Source: Thalassospiraceae bacterium
GTDB lineage: Bacteria; Pseudomonadota; Alphaproteobacteria; Rhodospirillales; Magnetovibrionaceae
Direction of reading: 5' to 3'
Assembly: GCA_030637845.1 (NCBI GenBank)
Contig: DAOWFT010000144.1
Location: 1 to 16,589, forward strand
DNA length: 16,589 nt
Shown: positions 7,119-14,767 of the stretch, one piece after another
How the letters are laid out: each line of letters starts with the position of its first letter
How positions within the stretch are numbered: position 1 is the first letter of the stretch
Notes under the pieces: generated by a model
Told to the model about the DNA's origin: nothing
Databases searched by the model: none
Seen by the model: the letters and a program-made list of their open reading frames with translations, nothing else
Position numbers and translations under genes: made by a program

Positions 7119-8039
7119 TCAAGCGCCTGAAAAAAGTTTTTTCAGCTCGTCACCATTAAAATTATACAACTTTTTACAGAACTCACAGGTTACATGAACA
7201 TTACCGTCATCATCGGTTATTTCTTCGAGCGGGAACGATTTAATGGTGCTTTTTACTTTTTCCCTTGAACAGCGACACTGATGAAAAAGTTTCCGGGTTT
7301 CAAAAACCCGGACCCCGTCTTCATGATAAAGCCTGAACAACAATTCTTCCGGGGCTAATTCATCCGACAGCAATTCTTTGCGGCGTAGACTTGAAAGGAT
7401 TGCCACCGCCCGGCGCCATCCGTCTTCTGCTTCTTCTTCGTCAATGTTGGGCTTGATTGACGGCATTCGCTGTATCATCAGCGCACCGGAAAAAGCATTT
7501 TTATTTGTGCCATCTTCGCCCGCATCGGCGGCAAGCCAGATAGCGCTTTCCAACTGTTCGGAATTGCGAAAATAATGATGGGCACAATCTGTAAGGGTCG
7601 CGCCGTCCAGTTCCGATATGCCCTGATAGCGTTCCATGTGTTCGCCCTGATCAACGCTAAACGCCATATGCCCACCACCAAGCAAGCGCGGAACCGGCGC
7701 AGCAAAAACATCACCCGGTGATTTAAGCAGCGATTTAATTTGCTCTTCGTCATAACGGGCATAACCACGCAGCGCCCCGGCTGAGGTTACGTCGGCAACC
7801 ATCAAACCAACCGGGCCGTCACCTTGGGTTTGTAATCCAAACACCCCGTCATATTTGAGCGCGCTAGCCAGCGTTGCCGCTAGGGTAACGGTTTCGGCCA
7901 TTATTTCAGCCACCGGGGCGGGGTATTGATGGGGCCTGAGTATTTGTTCCAGCGCCGGGCCGAGGCGCACCAGACGGCCACGAATATCAAGCCCCTCTAT
8001 CTGGAAGGTAATTGAAAAATCGTTGTTGGAACTGTTCAT
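7119..8039 (-). CDS. hslO: Redox-regulated chaperone Hsp33 (HslO)
   Basis: Hsp33 is a cytosolic holdase that is switched on by oxidation and unfolding of its C-terminal zinc domain. The 306-residue product has the N-terminal core (FQIEGLDIRGRLVRLGPAL, 12-30) and the C-terminal zinc centre CxC at 255/257 and CxxC at 285/288, the diagnostic pattern with 27 residues between the pairs. The ATG at 8039-8037 fits the family N-terminus. The first 53 nt overlap the extended end of argF in another frame, so translation is probably coupled. Association of hslO with argF is common in alphaproteobacteria (established knowledge). An acidic insert near EEEAEDG (201-207) lies in the linker region. Confidence 0.96.
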   Translation of the reverse strand: MNSSNNDFSITFQIEGLDIRGRLVRLGPALEQILRPHQYPAPVAEIMAETVTLAATLASALKYDGVFGLQTQGDGPVGLMVADVTSAGALRGYARYDEEQIKSLLKSPGDVFAAPVPRLLGGGHMAFSVDQGEHMERYQGISELDGATLTDCAHHYFRNSEQLESAIWLAADAGEDGTNKNAFSGALMIQRMPSIKPNIDEEEAEDGWRRAVAILSSLRRKELLSDELAPEELLFRLYHEDGVRVFETRKLFHQCRCSREKVKSTIKSFPLEEITDDDGNVHVTCEFCKKLYNFNGDELKKLFSGA

Positions 8040-8943
8040 TTAAAACAAAGCACCAGCCATGGCTCCCAACTTGCCCGTGCAAATTTTGTTCTGCTTCTTC
8101 CCAGATTACCGAACTGGGGCCGTCAATTACGCTTGCGCTTACTTCCTCGCCCCGATGGGCGGGTAAGCAGTGCATGAACAGCGCATCATTTTTGGCCAAA
8201 GCCATCCGGGCGTCGTTTACCTGAAACGGTTGCAGTAATTTATGCCGCTTATCGGCATCGGCATCACCCATGGAGACCCATGTATCGGTAACAACAAGGT
8301 CGGCATCGCTGCATGCTTCATCGGCGCTTTCGCTAACTGAAAAATCAACGCCCTCGCTCTCTGCCCATTCAAGCACATCGGCACTAAGGCCAAGCTCGCT
8401 CGGCATGGCAAGGCTAAGCGAAAAACCAAACCGTCCGGCAGCATGAATAAAGCTTGCGGCCATGTTGTTGCCATCGCCGCACCATGCAACCTTTTTGCCT
8501 GCAATCGGGCCACGGTGTTCTTCATAGGTCATAATGTCAGCCATAAGCTGGCATGGGTGCGAGCTGTCGGTCAGGCCGTTTATTACCGGCACTTCGGCAT
8601 ATTCAGCCAGCTCGATAAGTTTTTTTGGATCATCGGTTCGTATCATTATTGCATCGACATAACGCGAAAGAACCCGCGCGGTATCGGCAACGGTTTCACC
8701 CCGGCCCAGCTGGCTGTCCTTGCCGCCGAGCATAACCGCATCGCCGCCCAACTGTTTCATGCCGACCTCAAACGATACCCGTGTCCGGGTTGATGGTTTT
8801 TCAAAAATCATGGCAAGGGTCTTGCCCTCGAGTCGCTTGTCCGGAGGGCCGTTCTTTATAGCCAACCCAAGATCAAGAATCTCGCGCACGGTTTTGGCAT
8901 CAAGCTTGTGAATGTCCAAAAAATGTTTAGGGGAAGTTGTCAT
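7987..8943 (-). CDS. argF: Ornithine carbamoyltransferase
   Basis: The enzyme joins carbamoyl phosphate and ornithine to give citrulline in arginine synthesis. The 318-residue product has the carbamoyl-phosphate site STRTR (51-55), HPCQ (129-132), the ornithine loop SMG (224-226) and the catalytic HCLP (258-261) followed by AHRGEEV. The usual family C-terminus aligns up to HGQxxxxxWCF (289-299). Normally the protein ends within a few residues of that Trp-Cys, but here it runs 19 residues further, out of frame over the first 53 nt of hslO. The ATG at 8943 has AAGG upstream on the minus strand. It lies 25 nt after argD. PALO-type regulation is not visible. Confidence 0.96.
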   Translation of the reverse strand: MTTSPKHFLDIHKLDAKTVREILDLGLAIKNGPPDKRLEGKTLAMIFEKPSTRTRVSFEVGMKQLGGDAVMLGGKDSQLGRGETVADTARVLSRYVDAIMIRTDDPKKLIELAEYAEVPVINGLTDSSHPCQLMADIMTYEEHRGPIAGKKVAWCGDGNNMAASFIHAAGRFGFSLSLAMPSELGLSADVLEWAESEGVDFSVSESADEACSDADLVVTDTWVSMGDADADKRHKLLQPFQVNDARMALAKNDALFMHCLPAHRGEEVSASVIDGPSSVIWEEAEQNLHGQVGSHGWCFVLNEQFQQRFFNYLPDRGA

Positions 8944-8968
8944 TTAAATTATTACCTTATTCACTGGC

Positions 8969-10144
8969 TTATTTGCTGGCTTCTTCGCCTGCTGCTTTTT
9001 CAATAATGGCCATTGCTTCATCGATATGTGATTGCTCTATTATAAGCGGTGGCAAAAACCGAATTACATTGTCGCCGGCGGGCGCAACTAACAAACCGCC
9101 CTCTTCCAGTTTTGTCTTAAAGGCCCGGTTATCAATGCCGTCTTTACATTTAATTCCCCGCATTAGCCCTTGGCCGCGTACTTCGCTAAATACATCGGGG
9201 TATTTTTTTACCAATCCTTCGAGGGCATCGCCCAAGGCATCGCCAATTTTTGCAACACCATCAAGAAATCCATCTGCCAAAATAACGTCAAGCACCGCAT
9301 TGCCAACCGCCATCGCCAGCGGATTGCCGCCATAGGTGGTTCCGTGGTTGCCGACCTTTAACACCGCTGCTTTTTCGTTTGTCAGGCACGCGCCCAAGGG
9401 GAAGCCGCCGCCGATGCCCTTGGCGGTTGCGACAACGTCAGGTTTTATGTCGGCCCATTCATAGGCGAACAGTTTGCCGGTCCGGCCCATGCCGCACTGG
9501 ACTTCGTCAAACATCAACAAAATACCAAACTCATCGGCAATGGCCCGAAGACCTTTGAGATATTCGGGCCCGGCACCGTAAATGCCCCCTTCGCCCTGTA
9601 CCGGCTCAACCAATATGGCGGCGGTTTCAGGGCCGATGGCGGCGCGCATTTCATTTAGGTTGCCATAGGCGACATGATCAAAGCCATCGGTTACCGGACC
9701 GAAGCCTTCGATATGTTTTTCCTGTCCACCGGCGGCAATGGTCGCAAGGGTGCGGCCATGAAATGCGTTGGTGCAACAAACAACCCGGTATTTTTCAGGG
9801 TTACCGTTATCATGGTGATATTTTCTGGCAACCTTGATGGCCGCCTCTATGGCTTCGGCGCCGGAGTTGGAAAAAAATACCTTATCGGCAAAGCTTCCCG
9901 CAACCAGCCGCTCGGCCATCTTTTCCTGACCCGGTATCCGGTAAAGATTGGAGGTATGCCAAATTTTTTCCGCTTGGTCTTTCAGCGCCGCCACTAGATG
10001 GGGGTGGGAATGACCTAGGATGCTGACCGCAATACCGGCGCAGAAATCCAAATAGCGTTTACCCTCTGCGGTGAACACATAGGCACCAAGGCCCCGCTCG
10101 AAAGCAAGGTCGGATGGGGCATAGGTCGGCATAAGTGCAGACAT
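8969..10144 (-). CDS. argD: Acetylornithine aminotransferase
   Basis: This PLP enzyme transaminates N-acetylglutamate semialdehyde to N-acetylornithine; ArgD enzymes often also serve in lysine synthesis. Starting at the ATG 10144-10142 the product has 391 residues (MSALMPTYAPSDLAFERG, typical of the family). A TTG 9 nt further upstream is the alternative, but GGAG lies 10 nt before the ATG and only 1 nt before the TTG, so ATG is preferred. Visible motifs are SGAEAIEAAIK (substrate/PLP phosphate site), FHGRT, the LLMFDEVQCGMGRTG block with the PLP-binding Asp, and the Schiff-base Lys in ATAKGIGGGFPLGA (Lys242 from the ATG). It is first in the argD-argF-hslO-lipoprotein run. Confidence 0.97.
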   Translation of the reverse strand: MSALMPTYAPSDLAFERGLGAYVFTAEGKRYLDFCAGIAVSILGHSHPHLVAALKDQAEKIWHTSNLYRIPGQEKMAERLVAGSFADKVFFSNSGAEAIEAAIKVARKYHHDNGNPEKYRVVCCTNAFHGRTLATIAAGGQEKHIEGFGPVTDGFDHVAYGNLNEMRAAIGPETAAILVEPVQGEGGIYGAGPEYLKGLRAIADEFGILLMFDEVQCGMGRTGKLFAYEWADIKPDVVATAKGIGGGFPLGACLTNEKAAVLKVGNHGTTYGGNPLAMAVGNAVLDVILADGFLDGVAKIGDALGDALEGLVKKYPDVFSEVRGQGLMRGIKCKDGIDNRAFKTKLEEGGLLVAPAGDNVIRFLPPLIIEQSHIDEAMAIIEKAAGEEASK

Positions 10145-10170
10145 TGTGGTCAAACTCCGGTTTGCTCGCG

Positions 10171-10196
10171 CCCGTCTTGTGGCCCCGTCTTGTGGC
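10171..10196. repeat. Perfect 13-bp tandem duplication in the argD leader
   Basis: CCCGTCTTGTGGC occurs twice back to back (10171-10183 and 10184-10196), 27-52 nt upstream of the argD ATG. Read on the argD strand it is GCCACAAGACGGG twice. The rest of 10145-10328 has no ORF that I support. The duplication may be a recent slippage event or a pair of regulator half-sites; nothing in the sequence decides between them. Confidence 0.85.
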
Positions 10197-10328
10197 TAAA
10201 GTCTGGCGCGAAAGCCGGGGATTATGGGAATCGGGCCCGGGCCTGTCAACAAAATGGATGAAAATGTGGTGTTTTTGCCCTAAAAATGCGCGAAAACCCG
10301 AAATAAACGGCAAAAATCGGGATTTAAG

Positions 10329-11108
10329 TCATGATTTAAGGCGGTATCCGGTCTTGAACATACGCCAGCAGACAATCCACAGGCCAAGATCCATGCACGC
10401 GACAACGACCATCCCGGTTGACAGCGAGGCGTCGGAATAGCCGATAAACCCATAACGAAACCCGTCGAAAATAAAAAAGTACGGAATGCAATAGGCAGCT
10501 TACTTTTTTTTCGCGTTCAGGCGATGGATTGAATAAAAAGTGCCGGAAAGAAACGATAGCGGGGTGATTATAAAATTGGTCAGGCCGGCTATGTGGTCGA
10601 ACTTTTCCGCCCAGACCCCGCCGATTAGCCCCAACAATGAAAGCATCAGCGATGCGGCAATCGCATAAAAGGCTATATAGCCAAAGCTATGTATCTGAAA
10701 TGGGACAAACAATGCGGTAACCGACGCAACAACAAAGCCAACCACAACCCCACGGGTAACCCCGCCCAGAGCAAAGGCAAAGGTTAATTCATGGGCGGTA
10801 AATGGCGGCATCAGGGTATCGACTATGTTTCCCTGAACCTTTGAAATCAGCATCGAGCTGGATGTATTGGCAAATGCGTTTTGCACAATCGCCATCATCA
10901 CCAGCCCCGGCAACAAAAACTGGATGAACGGAACCTCGCCGACAATTTTTATTTGCGAGCCGATAGAAAGGGCAAAAATAGCCAGAAACAAAAGCGTGGT
11001 AACAACCGGGCCGATAATGGTCTGGGTGTAGACCTTGAGGAAACGCCGAACCTCGCGCATATAAAGAGTATATACGCCAAGCCAGTTGTGTCCGCTTAAG
11101 TTTTGCAT
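10329..11108 (-). pseudogene. ABC-2 type transporter permease, interrupted by an in-frame stop
   Basis: From the ATG at 11108-11106 (MQNLSGHNWLGVYTLYMREVR; GGAT at suitable distance upstream) the frame encodes an ABC-2 permease with six hydrophobic segments and the family block FIITPLSFLSGTFYSIHRL. It meets TAA at 10502-10500 after 202 codons, directly after an A8 run (Ala-Lys-Lys-Lys-stop). The next 56 codons of the same frame read AAYCIPYFFIFDGFRYGFIG and continue to FKTGYRLKS and a TGA at 10331-10329. That is the normal C-terminal end of these permeases (NPFFY-x-IDGFRYGF ... YRLK), with exactly the usual number of residues between RL and DGFRYG. A recent pseudogene, or a local sequence error around the A8 run, are both possible. 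The partner ATPase is not in the window. Longer upstream starts (to 11309) would run over recX and are rejected. Confidence 0.85.
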
Positions 11109-11134
11109 AGGTTTTATCCGGAGATTGCACAAGG

Positions 11135-11163
11135 TTCGGAAAATGTTCTTTTCACTATATAAT
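11135..11163 (+). promoter_or_regulatory. Candidate sigma-70 promoter for recX
   Basis: A perfect TATAAT lies at 11158-11163, with TTCGGA at 11135-11140 as a poor -35 box at 17-nt spacing. The -10 is about 50 nt before the recX ATG, in the 103-nt gap between the divergent permease gene and recX. Only the -10 box is strong. Confidence 0.4.
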
Positions 11164-11211
11164 CCTGCTTTAGTGATTCTCCAACCCCGGTGAACTGCGT
11201 GGCGAAATATA

Positions 11212-11826
11212 ATGAATAAAAGCGGCGAAGAAGGCGACAATACAAAGGCCAAGAAAGCAAGAAAGCCCAAGGTTGTGCGCAAAATGACCGAGAGCCGCCT
11301 TGCCAACATAGCCCTGCATTATCTGGAGCGTTATTCATCAAGCGAGCAAAACCTGCGCCAAGTGCTGGAACGCCGGGTTATGAAGGCAGCCCACGCCCAT
11401 CCGGAAACAGATATTGATGCGGCCAAAGGGTGGATAGACGCGCTGATTGTGCGCTATGTTGAGGTCGGCCTGTTAAACGATGCGGCCTACGCCGAAGCCA
11501 AAACCAGATCAGGTCTGGAACGCGGCGAAGCGCCACGGGTCATTGCCATGAAGTTGGCACAAAAAGGAGTTTTAAAAGAAATATCCGATACGGCGCTAGA
11601 GGATTTAGCCGAAGATTTTCCCGCCCCTGAGCTTCAGGCGGCGCTTACATTAATCAGGAAAAAACGTATCGGGCCATATCGCACGGACGCAGAAAATAGA
11701 AAAGAAATGCGCGAAAAAGATTTAGCAAAAATGGCGCGGGCGGGGTTCTCTTATGATACGGCCAAGCGCATGATTGATGCCGAAGATATTGATGAACTGA
11801 AATCTTACATTGAAAAAAATCTTTAA
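11212..11826 (+). CDS. recX: RecX family regulatory protein
   Basis: RecX proteins bind RecA filaments and modulate recombination and the SOS response. The 204-residue product starts with a basic Lys/Arg-rich leader (residues 12-25), then shows the three-helix repeats of the family: the first with ALHYLERYSSSEQNLRQVLERR (34-55), the second with YVEVGLLNDAAYAEAKTRSGLERGEAPRVIAMKLAQKGV (82-120), and the third ending with MARAGFSYDTAKRMID (174-189). The 'GLLND..YA' and 'G....I...L..KG' patterns are diagnostic. recA is not in the window. It is the first gene of the long plus-strand run and lies 37 nt before the mscS-type gene. Confidence 0.9.
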   Translation: MNKSGEEGDNTKAKKARKPKVVRKMTESRLANIALHYLERYSSSEQNLRQVLERRVMKAAHAHPETDIDAAKGWIDALIVRYVEVGLLNDAAYAEAKTRSGLERGEAPRVIAMKLAQKGVLKEISDTALEDLAEDFPAPELQAALTLIRKKRIGPYRTDAENRKEMREKDLAKMARAGFSYDTAKRMIDAEDIDELKSYIEKNL

Positions 11827-11863
11827 GGTAGCAACAAACACAAACAAGGGGTCTTAGGGACAA

Positions 11864-12997
11864 ATGCAATCATTAAATGACTTTTGGCAAATGGTGCTGG
11901 ATGTATGGCGCACCGGCCTTTACGGGGTTGATGTCAGCACAATAATTATTGCGCTGGGCATTTTTTCCGCTTTCCTTGTTTTTCGTCAGGCCATCAGCAC
12001 GATAATCCTGACCCCGCTCAAAATGCGAGCAAAGAAATCAAAAAATATCGTCGATGATAATCTTGTAATGGCACTTGAAAGACCTGTTCGGATGATTCCC
12101 GTTGCCATGGGTTTTTTCTTCGCCGCTGAATATATGGAGCTGGAACCAGGGCTGGCCGAATTTGCCCACAATTTAGTCCGCTCGCTTATTGCATTTATAA
12201 TTTTCTGGGCGCTTTACAATCTGGTTGATCCTCTTGGTCGTTTTTTTGAAAAAATGGAAAAGGTTTTTACCCCGGCATTGGTTGAATGGCTGGTAAAGGC
12301 CATCAAGATGCTGATTGCCCTTATTGGTGCAGCCACGGTGCTGGAACTGTGGGGCATCAAGGTCGGGCCGATACTGGCAGGCCTTGGCCTGTTTGGTGTT
12401 GCGGTGGCACTTGGCGCACAGGATTTGTTCAAGAACCTTATTGCCGGGATACTTATTCTGGCCGAACGTCGCTTTAACAAAGGCGACTGGATACGGGTCG
12501 ATGGCGTGGTTGAAGGAACCGTTGAAAACATTGGTTTTCGCTCGACCATGGTCAGGCGTTTTGACAAGGCCCCGGTTTATGTTCCCAACGCAAAACTGGC
12601 CGACAGCGCGGTAACAAACTTTACCGCCATGACCCACCGCCGCATTTACTGGCACATCGGGGTTGAATACAAAACCACCATTGAACAGTTACGCACCATC
12701 CGCGACCAAATTGAAGAATACATTTTGGAAAATGACGCATTTGCCAACCCGCCAGAGGTTTCGACATTTGTTCGGATTGACCGCTTTTCCGATTCTTCAA
12801 TCGACATCATGCTCTATTGTTTCACCAACACCACGGTCTGGGGTGAATGGCTGGAAATAAAAGAGACCCTTGCATACAAGATTAAAGAAATTGTCGAAAA
12901 CTCTGGCAGTGGTTTCGCATTTCCCAGTCAGTCGCTTTATATTGAAAATATTCCCGGCGAACGCCCGGAAACATTTGTTCCACCCAAAAACAAGTAA
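11864..12997 (+). CDS. Small-conductance mechanosensitive channel (MscS family)
   Basis: The 377-residue inner-membrane protein would open under membrane tension and release solutes on osmotic downshock. Three or four hydrophobic segments occupy the first 150 residues, followed by the pore helix GLGLFGVAVALGAQDLFKNLIAG (about 167-190), the MscS signature with its Gly/Ala packing and 'GAQDLFKN' kink. The cytoplasmic beta domain follows (FNKGDWIRVDGVVEGTVENIGFRSTMVR, PVYVPNAKLADSAVTNFT), then the alpha/beta C-terminal domain up to FPSQSLYI. The ATG has TAGGGA 5 nt upstream. The length is longer than E. coli MscS (286), with an extra N-terminal membrane segment as in YbdG/YnaI-like types. Confidence 0.93.
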   Translation: MQSLNDFWQMVLDVWRTGLYGVDVSTIIIALGIFSAFLVFRQAISTIILTPLKMRAKKSKNIVDDNLVMALERPVRMIPVAMGFFFAAEYMELEPGLAEFAHNLVRSLIAFIIFWALYNLVDPLGRFFEKMEKVFTPALVEWLVKAIKMLIALIGAATVLELWGIKVGPILAGLGLFGVAVALGAQDLFKNLIAGILILAERRFNKGDWIRVDGVVEGTVENIGFRSTMVRRFDKAPVYVPNAKLADSAVTNFTAMTHRRIYWHIGVEYKTTIEQLRTIRDQIEEYILENDAFANPPEVSTFVRIDRFSDSSIDIMLYCFTNTTVWGEWLEIKETLAYKIKEIVENSGSGFAFPSQSLYIENIPGERPETFVPPKNK

Positions 12998-13029
12998 AAA
13001 AGAACAAATAAAAAAAGGAAAAATTTTTC

Positions 13030-13368
13030 ATGAGCGTCACCATTTATCACAATCCTAAATGTTCCAAGTCGCGCGCCACGTTGCAGTTGCTGGAACAAAA
13101 TGGAATAGAGGCAAAAGTAGTTGAATACCTGAGCGATACGCCGAGCGCTGCTGAACTGAAAGACATTCTGGGAAAGCTGGGGCTTGGCCCCCGCGACATA
13201 CTCAGAAAAAAAGAAGCAAAAGAAGAAGGCATCGCAGATGAACTGGATGGCGATGCACTTATTAAGGAAATGGTTGCCCGTCCCCGCACCATTGAACGGC
13301 CAATAGTCGTTAACAATAACAAGGCTCGCTTGGGCAGACCACCTGAACAGGTGTTGGAAATTATCTAA
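13030..13368 (+). CDS. arsC: ArsC-family thioredoxin-fold reductase (YfgD-like)
   Basis: The 112-residue product has the ArsC/Spx fold motifs: HNPKCSKSR (7-15) with the catalytic Cys11, Arg59 (ILRKK), Arg90 (ERPIVV) and Arg103 (RLGRPPEQVLEII). These correspond to the catalytic Cys and the three anion-binding arginines of E. coli ArsC. The C-terminal KARLGRPPEQVLEI is closest to the YfgD branch, whose physiological substrate is not established, and no arsenic genes surround it. The family reduces arsenate with glutathione/glutaredoxin, so the 'arsenate reductase' name is a family-level call. The ATG at 13030 follows an AAAGGA site about 10 nt upstream, and the gene lies 32 nt after the MscS gene. 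Confidence 0.9.
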   Translation: MSVTIYHNPKCSKSRATLQLLEQNGIEAKVVEYLSDTPSAAELKDILGKLGLGPRDILRKKEAKEEGIADELDGDALIKEMVARPRTIERPIVVNNNKARLGRPPEQVLEII

Positions 13369-13390
13369 CCCCCGCCGGTAAAGTAATAAC

Positions 13391-14767
13391 ATGGATGATA
13401 ATAAAAATGCGGGCGCAGTTGAGGCCGAAGAGGTCTACAAGCGCGCACTAGAGCACCACCAACATGGTCGCTTGCTTGATGCGGTGCGTGAATACGCCTT
13501 GACCGTGCGCCTCAGCCCATTTTCACCCGATGCCTACAATAATTTCGGTGTCGCCCTGCGTGCGTTGGGGCGGCCACACGCTGCCATAGCTTGCTATCGT
13601 CGCTCAATCGCTATTCGTCCGCGGGCGGCAAACGTGCTGACAAACCTTGGCAATGCATTTCGTGATTTAGGATTGGTTACACAGGCAATGGCGGCACACA
13701 GCCGCGCCATTAAAATTTCTCCTGATTCTGCTAATGCCCATTTTAATGCCGCCCTTGCATACCGTGATGCCGGACAGGTAACCACGGCACTGGAACATTT
13801 TCAAAAATCGCTAGCTATTGATCCTGCAAACCTGGCGGCAAAGCTGGAGATGGGAATATCGTTACTTATGGCGGGCGAGTGGCAAGAAGGGTTTCAGTTG
13901 CTTGATGCCCGACTAAAGATGCCCGAGCATGCGCCTAAGCGAACCAACATCCCGCTTTGGCGAGGAGAGCAACTTAGCGGGCGTACCATACTTATCACCC
14001 ACGAAGGAAACCCCGGAACGCAAGTGATGATTTCCCGCTTTGCACGTAACCTTAAATTATTAGGTGCAAAAATTATTATGGAAGCACCGGAACAGGTCGC
14101 AAGCCTGCTCCGCCTATCGCCCGACATAGATGAGGTTATCAAGATGGGGGCCATCGCCGGCAATGTTGATTTTCAAATACCGCTGCTTAGCCTTCCGGGC
14201 GCATTAAAAACAACAATTAAAAATATCCCGAACGAAACACCTTATCTGCGCCCACCGCTTCAGCCATCCCATGAGCTTGAAATTAGCCCCAACATAAAAT
14301 TGGCCTTAGGCATCGTCTGGTCCGATGAAGCCAGTGCCGGCGCGAGACAAAAAACCGCTGGCTGCAAGCTAGAGGAATTGATGGAAATAACCGCCCTTCC
14401 CGGCCTCATGGCCTTCTCGCTCGCCCGTGGCCCGGTGCGAGACGAAATAAAGGAAATAGGCGTTCAGGATCTTGTTTTCGACGCGGTGGGTAAAAATACC
14501 GATTTAGCCCATTTGGCCGGGATTATAGAGCAATTGGACCTGATTATTACCGTGGACAGTGCCGTGGCCCATGTGGCGGGGGCCCTTGGAAAACCGGTAT
14601 GGCTTTTGGCGGCTCCCGGTGGGGACTGGTGCTGGCTACTGGAAAGAGATGATACTCCGTGGTATCCCAGCATTAGGATTTTTCGCAAAAATTTAGGCGA
14701 AGGATGGGGTGATTTAGCATCGAGGGTACGCAAGAGCCTGCAAGATGTATTAAAGGGTGAAGGCTAA
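13391..14767 (+). CDS. TPR protein with glycosyltransferase-9-like C-terminal domain
   Basis: The product has 458 residues. The N-terminal half holds about four to five 34-residue TPR units (roughly 12-180): AEEVYKRALEHHQHGRLLDA, AYNNFGVALRALGRPHAAIA, VLTNLGNAFRDLG, AHFNAALAYRDAG, and so on. The C-terminal half follows the GT9/heptosyltransferase-like fold often fused to TPRs: WRGEQLSGRTILI (190-202), then near 390-445 the block TVDSAVAHVAGALGKPVWLL ... DWCWLLERDDTPWYPSIRIFR. At the position where the family usually has EQGLGD before Q-F-x-R-Y, this protein has HEGNPGTQVMISRFA, so the glycine/aspartate motif is altered and activity is uncertain. The substrate is unknown. The stop codon directly abuts the TTG start of the next gene. 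Confidence 0.8.
   Translation: MDDNKNAGAVEAEEVYKRALEHHQHGRLLDAVREYALTVRLSPFSPDAYNNFGVALRALGRPHAAIACYRRSIAIRPRAANVLTNLGNAFRDLGLVTQAMAAHSRAIKISPDSANAHFNAALAYRDAGQVTTALEHFQKSLAIDPANLAAKLEMGISLLMAGEWQEGFQLLDARLKMPEHAPKRTNIPLWRGEQLSGRTILITHEGNPGTQVMISRFARNLKLLGAKIIMEAPEQVASLLRLSPDIDEVIKMGAIAGNVDFQIPLLSLPGALKTTIKNIPNETPYLRPPLQPSHELEISPNIKLALGIVWSDEASAGARQKTAGCKLEELMEITALPGLMAFSLARGPVRDEIKEIGVQDLVFDAVGKNTDLAHLAGIIEQLDLIITVDSAVAHVAGALGKPVWLLAAPGGDWCWLLERDDTPWYPSIRIFRKNLGEGWGDLASRVRKSLQDVLKGEG

Noticed and set aside
7127..7145. Near-perfect palindrome CTGAAAAAA-G-TTTTTTCAG
   Set aside because: It lies in the last codons of hslO (Leu-Lys-Lys-Leu-Phe-Ser), is almost all A-T in the stem with no real loop, and is explained by codon choice.
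8040..8080. Frameshift near the argF C-terminus
   Set aside because: In the existing frame His-Gly-Gln and Trp-Cys-Phe keep the family spacing, so the frame is right up to residue 299; only the loss of the stop is odd.
11109..11309. Longer start for the ABC permease (up to 11309)
   Set aside because: The extension covers the recX promoter and start and has no family likeness; the ATG at 11108 gives the expected permease N-terminus.
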